Assembly: GCF_000647975.1 (NCBI RefSeq)
Contig: NZ_JFKE01000005.1
Location: 62,001-126,000, forward strand
Source of the DNA: Actibacterium mucosum KCTC 23349
GTDB lineage: Bacteria; Pseudomonadota; Alphaproteobacteria; Rhodobacterales; Rhodobacteraceae
DNA: 64,000 nucleotides
Direction: 5' to 3'
A model generated the notes under the pieces. The model did not search any database, was not told the DNA's origin, and worked only from the letters and a program-made list of their open reading frames with translations. This document shows positions 35,913 through 43,927 of the stretch, one piece after another. How positions within the stretch are numbered: the stretch's first letter is position 1; every line of letters begins with the position of its first letter. The position numbers and the translations under genes were made by a program.

Positions 35913-36452
35913 ATCCCCCTCCCGGAAATCCAACTTCGCCAGACAGCCTGTGGATTTCCTTGTCACCACTCAAAAAAAACTATTCACAACAACAGTTAGC
36001 AAGGCGCAATTGATGGGGATGAGTCAACGCAATCCGGTATTCTGCGAGGTTGACCCTGCGTCAACTTTTTGAGTGAGTCATCGAAAGAAGTGTTTATTAA
36101 CAAAGCCTTAACTTCGTGATGTCTTGCGTGATCAATTCTTTATCGAATGGTTCAATATTCAGCGCAACTTGTATCTATTTGGATATAATAAAACAAAAAT
36201 CCCGGTAATTATGGTTGCGTTAGGGGAATATCGGGCGATTCGGCTGCGCCAAAAGAGGCGATGGAACGAGTGGATTATTCCCGTCAACATCTATATCAAA
36301 ATTATCCACACAACTTTTGCGATAATTTCCAATCGAAACAATGAGCTTTAGGTGAGCAAGGATTTCCTAGCCTGAATACGATCTCGGGGTTGGCCTCGAA
36401 GTCATGCCCTGTCGGGTGAAGTTAAGATCAATTTGTCATTTTGGGGGATCCA
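35913..36452. other. AT-rich intergenic region before Tad pilus locus
   Basis: About 540 bases, clearly richer in A+T than the surroundings, with no convincing gene. It holds a perfect DnaA-box consensus TTATCCACA at 36302-36310 and near matches CTATTCACA at 35980-35988 and TGTGGATTT at 35949-35957. It should contain the divergent promoters of the LuxR-type gene and flp, but no clear -35/-10 pair stands out. A 75-codon AT-rich open frame at 36124-36351 looks accidental. Confidence 0.5.
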
Positions 36453-36659
36453 ATGACCATTAAACTGTCAAAGACTATCAAGCGTTTTGCAAAAGACGAA
36501 TGCGGTGCCGCAATGGTGGAATACGCTGTCGCCTTGCTGGTTGTAACCGGCATCGGCATCGGTGCCATGGCAACGATCGGTGAAAACTCGGGCGGTCTGG
36601 TGGGCACCGCGTGCACCGGTCTTGAGACCGCAGCAAGCGCCGGGGCAGGCACCTGCTGA
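36453..36659 (+). CDS. flp: Flp/Fap-type IVb pilin
   Basis: A 68-residue pilin subunit of the Tad adhesive pilus. The short basic leader (MTIKLSKTIKRFAKDECG) ends in the Flp processing site, with cleavage expected after G before AAMVEYAVALLVV. Glu and Tyr at +5/+6 are the hallmarks of the family. The hydrophobic helix is followed by a Gly/Ala/Thr-rich tail with two Cys. The ATG at 36453 has GGGGGATCCA upstream. It is the first gene of the pilus locus. The prepilin peptidase (CpaA/TadV) is not in this window. Confidence 0.93.
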   Translation: MTIKLSKTIKRFAKDECGAAMVEYAVALLVVTGIGIGAMATIGENSGGLVGTACTGLETAASAGAGTC

Positions 36660-36768
36660 TCTCGATACCTCTGGCTCTTGCGTTCGCACCCTGATCGCAA
36701 GAGCCGTAACCCGCGTTGCGTGTGTCATCGGATACAGAACGCGCACCGCATTTAGGCGGAGAGACATC

Positions 36769-37608
36769 ATGCGTTTCGGTTCCTTTCTTGTCACATTGGT
36801 TGGCGTCGGACTGGCTGCCGGCGCTGTATTTCTCGCCAAAGACTACCTGGGCGATCCAACCGGTGCCGCCACGGCGTCGCCGGCAACTCCTCAAACAGTC
36901 AACATCGTCATTGCCAAGCGCGATATCGAATTCGGGCAACCCGTAGGCCCGCAAGCGCTTACCGTACAGCAGTGGCCTGCCGAGGCAGTGCCCCGAGGTG
37001 CGTTTACATCAATCAGCGCATTGGTCGGCGACGACGCGACGCAAAACAAACGCGCTCTGGTCCGGCTTTACGAAGGCGAGGTTATCCTTGCCTCGAAACT
37101 GTCAGAACCCGGTGAACGCGTGACCATTGTTCAAAAGCTCGGGGAAAACACCCGCGCAATGGCGATCAAGGTTGACGCGGTGACCGCCGTGGGTGGTTTT
37201 GTCACGCCGGGCGATTATGTCGACATCCTGCTGACGCAAACCAGTGGCGACAGCATGCGCGCCGGAACCATTCTGCAAAACATTCGCGTAATCGGCGTGG
37301 ATCAGCAGTCGGAAGAGAGTGCCGACCAGCCCGTTGTCGCCCGTACCGTAACGGTCGAGGTATCACCCGACCAGGGTCAGCGCCTTGCGTTGGCGCAACG
37401 GGCCGGCACGCTGAGCCTGACTTTGCGCACGTTGAACGAAGTGCAGGACACGGCGCTTGACCTTGTTGAACTGAGCGATCTGTTTGCAGCGCCTGAACCC
37501 GAGGTTGAAGTTGACGTGCAAGCCGAAGTCGAAGCGCCCGTTTCGCCACGCAAACCGTCGATCACCGTTCGCCGAGGTACGGAAACGCAAACCGTGCAGC
37601 TGCGCTGA
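36769..37608 (+). CDS. cpaB: Flp pilus assembly protein CpaB
   Basis: A 279-residue protein with an N-terminal membrane anchor (4-24), then a periplasmic SAF/RcpC domain (about 40-105, IVIAKRDIEFGQPVGPQAL, ending SKLSEPGE). The RcpC-type region DAVTAVGGFVTPGDYVDILLT follows. The C-terminal 40 residues are Glu/Val/Pro-rich (PEPEVEVDVQAEVEAP). CpaB is thought to steady the secretin or fibre in the periplasm. The ATG at 36769 follows GGCGGAGAG. A secretin gene (cpaC) normally comes next but is missing; instead there is a 214-bp gap. Confidence 0.92.
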   Translation: MRFGSFLVTLVGVGLAAGAVFLAKDYLGDPTGAATASPATPQTVNIVIAKRDIEFGQPVGPQALTVQQWPAEAVPRGAFTSISALVGDDATQNKRALVRLYEGEVILASKLSEPGERVTIVQKLGENTRAMAIKVDAVTAVGGFVTPGDYVDILLTQTSGDSMRAGTILQNIRVIGVDQQSEESADQPVVARTVTVEVSPDQGQRLALAQRAGTLSLTLRTLNEVQDTALDLVELSDLFAAPEPEVEVDVQAEVEAPVSPRKPSITVRRGTETQTVQLR

Positions 37609-37712
37609 GCAACTCGTTTAGGATTCGCAAACATGCGCCCTGCTTCATTCATAGTTAAGCCGCCTATAGCGCTGATTTATATATCGAATTCCTGGGTGGT
37701 CGGCGTGCCATC

Positions 37713-37826
37713 ATGTTGACCATCGACAGCGCCCTGGACGGTTTCCGGTCCTTTTTACCCGTCGGCGCCCGGGAAATCTCTGTTTCGCTGCCTGTCGAAG
37801 ATTGGGCGCTTGGAGGTGTTGGATGA
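37713..37826 (+). CDS. Possible 37-codon ORF coupled to cpaE
   Basis: An open frame from ATG 37713 to TGA 37826 whose stop overlaps the cpaE start as ATGA. The peptide (MLTIDSALDGFRSFLPVG then AREISVSLPVEDW) has no recognised family. There is no good ribosome site before it. It fills most of the gap where a secretin gene is usual, but I see no secretin motif. It may be a leader peptide that passes ribosomes on to cpaE, or chance. Confidence 0.3.
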   Translation: MLTIDSALDGFRSFLPVGAREISVSLPVEDWALGGVG

Positions 37827-39061
37827 CTGCCCTAACCAAAGGTAAACACGCAGAAACCGGGCACTCTGTCCTTATTGTCTCGGAAGACCAGAGGTTCATC
37901 CAAGACGTTCAGGGCCGCTTTTTCCAGAAGAACGGCGATGCTGTCGCGTCCGAACCGCGCGGCTTTCATGGGATCAACGGTCGCGGGGCCAACCTGGCTT
38001 ATGCCAAGGACGTCGTTGTATTTGATCCGCATCCGGACGACCCCAAAGAGGTCGAGGCACTTGGCAAGCTTCTGGCCAAACGTGGCGCGGACACCGTGTT
38101 TCTCGGGCTGAGCAGTGACGAGATGTCGATCCTTCAGGCGCGCCGGCTGCGCGATGTTGGCGTGGACGAAGTGCTGCCTTTGTCGATCTCTGAACAAGAA
38201 CTGAGCGATGTCATAGACGATACTTTGGCGTCGCGTCGCAGAGCGCCGTTTCCTGGGGCCACTTCCGGGGCACCCGGTTCGGTGATTTCGGTGGTCCAGG
38301 CCCGTGGGGGTATTGGCGCTACAACCGTTGCGGTTAACCTTGCTTGCGAGTTGCGAAATACGCGTCGTGACCGGCGTTCGGACATGCCGCGCGTCGCATT
38401 GTTAGATCTGGACATCCAATTCGGCAACGCGGGCGTATTCCTTGATCTGGAAGATAACGGCGCCATGCGAGCCATGGTCGAAGACAGGGTTACACCCGAC
38501 GTCCCGTATTTGCACAAGATGGTTCAACGTCATGAGTCCGGTGTGGATGTCATCAGCGCACCGGCTGGTGTAATCCCTTTGAGCGCGTTGGAGAATGATG
38601 CCGTTGCAGGTTTGATGGACGCCTTGGCACAGCGCTACGACTATGTCGTTGTGGATTTGCCCCGCGCGTTGGTGGACTGGCTAGAGCCGGTGATCAAGCG
38701 AACGTCCCTTTTGCATGTCGTGACGGACCTGTCGGTGCCGTCGGTTCGGCACGCCAAGCGACTGATCGAATTTTATGAAGAAGTGCAAATGGGCCTGAAA
38801 GTCGACGTGATTATCAATCGCGAAAACAAGCCCATGGTGCGCATGGGGCAGTGGCGCGACGCCGAAACGGTGCTGGAACGCAAGTTTGTGCATTGGCTTC
38901 CCGATGGCGCCAAGATGGCGCGCAAGGCCGCGGATATGGGGCAACCTGTGCGCAAGGTTGCAAGGCTTGCACCACTCAGCCGGGCACTGACGCGACTTGC
39001 GCGCGACACAGCGGCGGCAGTGCGCGAAAGCGGCCAAGAAGAAAAGCTAAAGCGGGGGTAA
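37823..39061 (+). CDS. cpaE: Pilus assembly ATPase-like protein CpaE/TadZ
   Basis: A 412-residue protein that places the Tad machine at its site in the cell. Residues about 10-125 are an atypical receiver-like domain (SVLIVSEDQRFIQDV). From about 150 a MinD/ParA-type domain follows, with the altered Walker A RGGIGATTVAVNLA (Ala where ParA has Lys), usual for TadZ/CpaE. LLDLDIQFGNAGVFLDLED and YVVVDLPRAL are further nucleotide-fold strands. The ATG at 37823 has TGGAGGTGTTGG before it. It is followed 4 bp later by cpaF. Confidence 0.93.
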   Translation: MTALTKGKHAETGHSVLIVSEDQRFIQDVQGRFFQKNGDAVASEPRGFHGINGRGANLAYAKDVVVFDPHPDDPKEVEALGKLLAKRGADTVFLGLSSDEMSILQARRLRDVGVDEVLPLSISEQELSDVIDDTLASRRRAPFPGATSGAPGSVISVVQARGGIGATTVAVNLACELRNTRRDRRSDMPRVALLDLDIQFGNAGVFLDLEDNGAMRAMVEDRVTPDVPYLHKMVQRHESGVDVISAPAGVIPLSALENDAVAGLMDALAQRYDYVVVDLPRALVDWLEPVIKRTSLLHVVTDLSVPSVRHAKRLIEFYEEVQMGLKVDVIINRENKPMVRMGQWRDAETVLERKFVHWLPDGAKMARKAADMGQPVRKVARLAPLSRALTRLARDTAAAVRESGQEEKLKRG

Positions 39062-39065
39062 AACA

Positions 39066-40439
39066 ATGTTCAGCGATTTTAGAAAAAGAGACGCAGCCCC
39101 CAAGAACGTGGTGGCGCTGAAACCTGGTCATGAGGATCAGCCCAACCCCGAAGTCGACAAGGCTTTGATGGCGCATCTGGAGCTAAAAAGCCGCCTGCAC
39201 CGGGAATTGTTGGACCGGTTGAACCTGTCGGTAATCGACAAGGTGGAATCGGCGGAATTGCGACGGCAGATTGCCAGTTTTGTTTCAAAATACCTTTCTG
39301 AACATGCGACGCCCCTGCGGGCGGACGCATTTTCGGACCTTGTGAACGAACTGATCTTCGAAGTTATGGGGCTTGGCCCGCTGGAGCCTCTGCTGGCCGA
39401 TCCTACCGTGAACGACATCCTGGTAAATTCACACGAACAGGTGTTTGTGGAACGCAATGGCGTGTTGGAACGCAGTGACGTGCGCTTTCACGACGAACGT
39501 CACCTGTTGCGGATCATTGACAAGATTGTCTCCAGCGTTGGCCGCCGTATCGATGAAAGCCAGCCCTGGGTGGATGCACGTCTTGCCGATGGCAGCCGGG
39601 TGAACGCCATCATCCGCCCCTGTTCGGTCGATGGGCCGGCGTTGTCGATCCGCAAATTCTCGCGCAATCCGCTGACGCTTGATCGTCTTGTGGCACAAGG
39701 CAGCATGCCGGCCAGCGCGGCGCGGTTCCTGGAGGCGCTTGTTCAGGCACGCATGAACGTCCTGATCTCAGGCGGAACCGGGTCTGGCAAAACCACCCTG
39801 TTGAACGCGATGTCGTCCTTTATCAGCGCGGCCCATCGGATTGTCACGATCGAAGATGCCGCCGAGCTGCAATTGCAGCAGGATCACGTTGTGCGGTTGG
39901 AAACCCGGCCTGCAAATACCGAGGGCAAGGCAGCGGTCACGCAGCGCGACCTGGTTCGGAACGCGCTGCGGATGCGTCCCGACAGGATCATTGTGGGCGA
40001 GGTTCGGGGCTCGGAGTGTTTTGATATGCTGCAGGCGATGAACACCGGCCACGATGGGTCGATGACGACGGTGCACGCGAACTCGGCCCGTGACGCGCTT
40101 AGCCGGGTCGAGCAGATGGTGACGATGCTGGGTGGCGATCTGCCTATTCGTACGATCCGTTCGCAGATTGCCGCCGGATTCCAAGTGGTTGTTCAATTGT
40201 CGCGCCTGAGTGACGGCAAGCGCCGCATGGTTTCGATTTCCGAGATCACCGGGATGGAAAACGACGTCATCACGATGCAAGACCTGTTTGTTTACAAGCG
40301 GAATGGCATCGGGGAAAACGGCGAGGTTTTGGGCGAGTTTGTGCCAACCGGCATTCGCCCTCAATGCGCGGACATGCTGCAAGCCGCCGGTATCAAACTC
40401 GACGCGCGTAACTTCCATTTCGACGGAGAAACGGTATGA
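39066..40439 (+). CDS. cpaF: Tad pilus secretion ATPase CpaF/TadA
   Basis: A 457-residue hexameric ATPase that powers pilus extension. The N-terminal helical domain (about 30-110) leads to the CpaF block [24 protein letters not shown], Walker [14 protein letters not shown] at about 236-248, the Asp box in [12 protein letters not shown], Walker B in [11 protein letters not shown], and His box [13 protein letters not shown]. The stop overlaps the tadB start (ATGA). A purine-rich ribosome site lies in the last codons of cpaE. Confidence 0.96.
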   Translation: MFSDFRKRDAAPKNVVALKPGHEDQPNPEVDKALMAHLELKSRLHRELLDRLNLSVIDKVESAELRRQIASFVSKYLSEHATPLRADAFSDLVNELIFEVMGLGPLEPLLADPTVNDILVNSHEQVFVERNGVLERSDVRFHDERHLLRIIDKIVSSVGRRIDESQPWVDARLADGSRVNAIIRPCSVDGPALSIRKFSRNPLTLDRLVAQGSMPASAARFLEALVQARMNVLISGGTGSGKTTLLNAMSSFISAAHRIVTIEDAAELQLQQDHVVRLETRPANTEGKAAVTQRDLVRNALRMRPDRIIVGEVRGSECFDMLQAMNTGHDGSMTTVHANSARDALSRVEQMVTMLGGDLPIRTIRSQIAAGFQVVVQLSRLSDGKRRMVSISEITGMENDVITMQDLFVYKRNGIGENGEVLGEFVPTGIRPQCADMLQAAGIKLDARNFHFDGETV

Positions 40440-41398
40440 ACGCGCTTCCGCAAGCTACAGTTGGCTTGTTGATCTACGTGGCCGTTTTCGTTGGCGCCTT
40501 GATCGCGTTCGAAGGGTTTCGCCAAGTACTGTCGCGTACCGAAGATCCGCACCAAGCCCGCAATCGCCGCATGCGCGCCCGGGCGAAAGGAGCCAAGACC
40601 GCCGACCTGCAACAGCAATTGTTGGAGCGTAACGCCGTTATCGGCAAACAGTCTTTGCTGGGCCGATTTCACGCCATTTTGGGGCAGGCGGGCTGGGTGA
40701 TTTCCCCGGTGCGCTTTGTTACCGGGCAACTTGGGTTGGCCATTCTCGTTTTTCTGGCCGCGTCGCAAGCGTTTGCAATGCCGGTCGCGGCTCTTTTGGG
40801 GGTGGTTGTCGGGTTTGCCCTGCCAATGTTGTTTGTGCTGGCGTCCCGCGCGCAACGGTTGGAAAAGATCACCGCGCAGCTTCCGGATGCGCTGGACTTG
40901 ATGGCGCGCGGCTTGACCGTTGGGCATCCGCTCAGCGTGACGGTAGGCAATGTTGCCAATGACATGCCCGACCCGATCGGCAGCGAGTTTGGCCTGATCC
41001 AGGATCAGGTTCAGTTCGGCGATGACATCACCGAAGCCTTCGCCGCGTTTGCACAGCGTGTCGGGACCGAGGATGCGCGATATGCCTCTGTCAGCGTGGG
41101 CATACAACACGGCACCGGGGGGAACCTGGCGCATGTGCTTGGCGTGCTGGCCAAGGTCATTCGTGATCGGGCGACGATGCGCAAGAAAATCCGCGCGATC
41201 TCGGCCGAGGGGCGTTTGAGCGCATTCATTCTTTCCATTCTGCCTTTTGGCATCTTCGGCATCATCAACATCACCGCACCAACGTTCTATGCGCAGGTGT
41301 GGGATGATCCGATGTTCAAGTACTTTGCCATTGCGGTGTTGGTTCTGGTTGCTTTGCAGATCCTGATCCTCTTCCGCATGGTCAATTTCAAGTTCTGA
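40436..41398 (+). CDS. tadB: Tad pilus inner-membrane platform protein TadB
   Basis: A 320-residue type II secretion F-domain protein. It has one N-terminal helix (about 8-27), a basic cytoplasmic loop, two helices near 95-140, the conserved F-domain (about 150-275, LPDALDLMARGLTVGHPLSVTV and AHVLGVLAKVIRDRATMRKKI), and two C-terminal helices. With TadC it forms the platform on which CpaF acts. The ATG at 40436 overlaps the cpaF stop. tadC starts 10 bp downstream. Confidence 0.95.
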   Translation: MNALPQATVGLLIYVAVFVGALIAFEGFRQVLSRTEDPHQARNRRMRARAKGAKTADLQQQLLERNAVIGKQSLLGRFHAILGQAGWVISPVRFVTGQLGLAILVFLAASQAFAMPVAALLGVVVGFALPMLFVLASRAQRLEKITAQLPDALDLMARGLTVGHPLSVTVGNVANDMPDPIGSEFGLIQDQVQFGDDITEAFAAFAQRVGTEDARYASVSVGIQHGTGGNLAHVLGVLAKVIRDRATMRKKIRAISAEGRLSAFILSILPFGIFGIINITAPTFYAQVWDDPMFKYFAIAVLVLVALQILILFRMVNFKF

Positions 41399-41408
41399 GG
41401 AGGCAACC

Positions 41409-42404
41409 ATGTTGGCCCGAATTCAGGAACTATTCGCCGCAACCGGCATGTCCGAGCAGCAGTTGATATTGGCCTTACTGGGATTGGGTGTGTTCGTGTT
41501 TGTTTACGGGCTGTCCGCGGTTTTTGCCGGCCCCACGGCGCAAGAACGTCGGATGCATGCATTAGCCGGAGCCAAAGGCGGCCGCGCTCGATCGGATGTG
41601 CTGCGTCTGGACGACAACGATCCCAAGGGGATATTGCGGGCGTTGGTGCCAAAAACCCAGAAAGAGCGCAGCGATGTTGCCAAAAAGCTGCGCCAGGGCG
41701 GCCTGCACCGCAAGAACTCTGTACAGTGGTTCTATGCGGTGCGTACGGTTTTGGCGTTGGCCTTGCCTTGTGCCTTTTTGGTGTTGCTTTCCACGATCGA
41801 CGTCTTGCCCTTGCCGGGCATCGTTGCCGCAAAGCTGACCAGCCTGACCTGGGGGCAGACTGTTTTGGTGCTGTCGATCCTTGTTCTGATTGGGTTCTTC
41901 CTGCCTTCGATGTGGCTGCGCGAACGGATTGCTGCACGCCGATTGGCCATCGAACAGGCGCTGCCCAACGCGCTTGACCTGTTGGTGGTGTCGCAAGAGG
42001 CCGGGTTAGGATTTGATGCCGCAATGACCCGTGTTGCCCATGAGATTGGGCCGGTGGCCCCCGAGATAGCGCAAGAGTTCACGATCATGCAGCTGGAAAT
42101 TCAGGCCGGCAAAGACAGGATGAAAGCGTTCTCGGACATGTCGGCAAGAACCGGCGTGGACGAGGTCACGGCATTCTCGAACGTGGTCATCCAATCGCTG
42201 CAATTCGGGACCTCCGTGTCAGAGGCCCTGTCGAACTATGCCCGCGAAATGCGAGTAACCCGAGAACTGCGTGCGCAGGAAAAGGCCAACAAGCTGCCGG
42301 TGAAAATGTCAGCCGTTTTGGCCGGGCTGATGATGCCCGTGCTGCTGATGATTTGCCTAACCCCGATCCTGATCCGCTGGTTGCGGATGTTCGCCGAGAT
42401 CTAG
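41409..42404 (+). CDS. tadC: Tad pilus inner-membrane platform protein TadC
   Basis: A 331-residue T2SS F-domain protein, the partner of TadB. One helix lies near 18-38, a cytoplasmic part follows, then two helices at about 110-165, the F-domain (EQALPNALDLLVVSQEAGLGFDAAMTRVAHE, then VTAFSNVVIQSLQFGTSVSEAL) and a C-terminal helix pair. GAGGAGG precedes the ATG at 41409. It is the last gene of the visible Tad locus; TadD, TadG and other minor pilin genes are not here. Confidence 0.95.
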   Translation: MLARIQELFAATGMSEQQLILALLGLGVFVFVYGLSAVFAGPTAQERRMHALAGAKGGRARSDVLRLDDNDPKGILRALVPKTQKERSDVAKKLRQGGLHRKNSVQWFYAVRTVLALALPCAFLVLLSTIDVLPLPGIVAAKLTSLTWGQTVLVLSILVLIGFFLPSMWLRERIAARRLAIEQALPNALDLLVVSQEAGLGFDAAMTRVAHEIGPVAPEIAQEFTIMQLEIQAGKDRMKAFSDMSARTGVDEVTAFSNVVIQSLQFGTSVSEALSNYAREMRVTRELRAQEKANKLPVKMSAVLAGLMMPVLLMICLTPILIRWLRMFAEI

Positions 42405-42408
42405 GGGA

Positions 42409-42666
42409 TTACATCTGATAGCAGCGCGATTTGATGCCGCCGCCACTGACGCCGCAGATATATGTACCTCGGCGGCCAGACCGCCCTTTGCCCACAATCT
42501 CAAGCGGCGAGCGCGCAGCCTTGCGCGTTTCGGGTGCCTTCTGGGTCACCGTCAGAACCACGGGGGCGGACTTGCTTGAAATCAGGGATGTATCTGCCTG
42601 TTCTACAGGTTCCGGTGTCATGCAGGCACTTGTCATGCATGCAATGGCAAAAGCGGCCAATGTCAT
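42409..42666 (-). CDS. Small putative lipoprotein
   Basis: About 85 residues. From the ATG at 42666 the N-terminus MTLAAFAIACMTSACMTPEP looks like a lipoprotein signal with a possible lipobox TSAC. The mature part is small and basic, with GKGRSGRRGTYICGVSGGG near the end and two further Cys. I do not recognise a family. The frame stays open to 42726 but the extra residues are not signal-like. It is convergent with tadC, 4 bp away; a link to the pilus is only positional. Confidence 0.5.
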   Translation of the reverse strand: MTLAAFAIACMTSACMTPEPVEQADTSLISSKSAPVVLTVTQKAPETRKAARSPLEIVGKGRSGRRGTYICGVSGGGIKSRCYQM

Positions 42667-42949
42667 CTTAGGTCTGCTCGTTTTCTTTTGCGCCGGAACA
42701 AACCGGCGGGGTTGTTGATGTTCCACTGCTCGTCCCTTCTTATTGACGCTGGCAAAACCTGCCTTCTCGGGACTCCGGGATAGCGTCTGAAGGTGTTCTT
42801 ATTGCGGCGGGAACGTAAAGAAATCGGTACAAGTTTGCCAGACATGCGTCAAAGACACGGCAATTGTGACGCCGATTTTCATCAAATATGGTGGATGCGT
42901 GGCTGGCGTTTCAAAAGACGCGCGCCGAAAACTTTGTGTAATCAAAGTG
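42667..42949. other. Intergenic region between lipoprotein and polysaccharide operon
   Basis: About 280 bases without a supportable gene. It should hold the promoter of the small lipoprotein gene. Short open frames here are Arg/Lys-rich with no family. The right side runs into a terminator-like hairpin at 42950-42977. Confidence 0.4.
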
Positions 42950-42977
42950 AAAGGCCGCGTTGGGGCACGCGGCCTTT
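42950..42977 (-). terminator. Terminator hairpin of polysaccharide operon
   Basis: AAAGGCCGCGT at 42950-42960 pairs with ACGCGGCCTTT at 42967-42977 around a 6-base loop. It lies 42 bases past the stop of the glycosidase gene on the minus strand, and a few T residues follow on that strand. The perfect 11-bp stem makes it a good transcription end for the operon. Confidence 0.65.
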
Positions 42978-43018
42978 CGGTTGGTGAAGCAGGCGGTTTT
43001 TCGCCGGTCTATGGCGGG

Positions 43019-43927
43019 TTATTGTCTGACGACGCGCTCGCTCACCTTCCAATCCGGCAGGCCAAAGTCATCGGGCCACGGATAGACTTCTTGCTGGTTA
43101 AAATAAACGACCGAGGTCAGTCGCGGGTATTCCGGGTAATCCTGCCGAACGCTGTTCTCCCAATCGTCGACATATCCGGCGTCCCCGACATAGCCCAGCT
43201 CGGCCACGATCACAGGTTTGCCAAAGCCTTGCACGCGTTCATAACGCGGGCCGAATATATCGGTGAAGGTCTGAGCCTCGCCAAGGATCTCTTCTTCCCA
43301 GGCTTGCAGGCCAAAGACCGACAGGCCGATAACGTCAACATAATCGTCGCCGGGATAATACTCTTCCAGTCCCTCGCGACCCAGCGGCGACCACATCACC
43401 GTGACATCCGGTGCAACTGAGCGGCACACATTGATCATTCGCTGAAAGGCGCTGACATAGATGGACGGCTCCCAGTTGGACCAGATGAACTGACCGCTGT
43501 CGTCGTCCATTTCCTGTGCCCAACGCACGGTTACGTCACTTTCCAGATCATCCAGGATCGAACAAATGGCGCGCATGTTTTCGTCGTAAAGACCCGTACG
43601 TATGCCATTGATCAGGAAGCTTGGCGTGTTGCGGCTGTCACGTGTCCATGTCCACGGCTCGATCGTGACCATCAGGTCGCGATTGCGCTCTCGCGCATAA
43701 ACATCCGCGTCGTACAGGCTGCCCAAGAACACGTCTTCCCACGGCAGGAACAAGTGCTCGGTCGTCAACTCGCGATCCGTTGAAAACTCGCCGGGCGGAT
43801 CGTAGGCGCCGAAGGGCAAACCACCCGGCGGGGCCGCCTGTGCCGAATAACTCGTCATGCCGATCAGCAACGGCACGATAATGCCGCCAGATCGCAATCG
43901 TTTGGGTATCATTTCATGGAGCTTCAT
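43019..43927 (-). CDS. Secreted glycoside hydrolase, GH26-like
   Basis: A 302-residue exported TIM-barrel glycosidase. The signal peptide covers about 1-32 (IIVPLLIGMTSYSAQA, then APPGG). VRWAQEMDDD near 134-142 resembles the GH26 acid/base motif, and the nucleophile Glu is probably in VIVAELGY near 243. DVTVMWSPLGREG and VDVIGLSVFG are barrel strands typical of beta-mannanase/endoglucanase-like enzymes. Its ATG overlaps the stop of the synthase gene (ATGA). A hydrolase paired with a synthase usually trims or releases the nascent polymer, like BcsZ or PslG. Exact family and substrate are uncertain. Confidence 0.75.
   Translation of the reverse strand: MKLHEMIPKRLRSGGIIVPLLIGMTSYSAQAAPPGGLPFGAYDPPGEFSTDRELTTEHLFLPWEDVFLGSLYDADVYARERNRDLMVTIEPWTWTRDSRNTPSFLINGIRTGLYDENMRAICSILDDLESDVTVRWAQEMDDDSGQFIWSNWEPSIYVSAFQRMINVCRSVAPDVTVMWSPLGREGLEEYYPGDDYVDVIGLSVFGLQAWEEEILGEAQTFTDIFGPRYERVQGFGKPVIVAELGYVGDAGYVDDWENSVRQDYPEYPRLTSVVYFNQQEVYPWPDDFGLPDWKVSERVVRQ

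Noticed and set aside
36124-36351. 75-codon open frame in the AT-rich gap
   Set aside because: No ribosome site, unusual residue use and no known family; likely chance in A/T-rich DNA.
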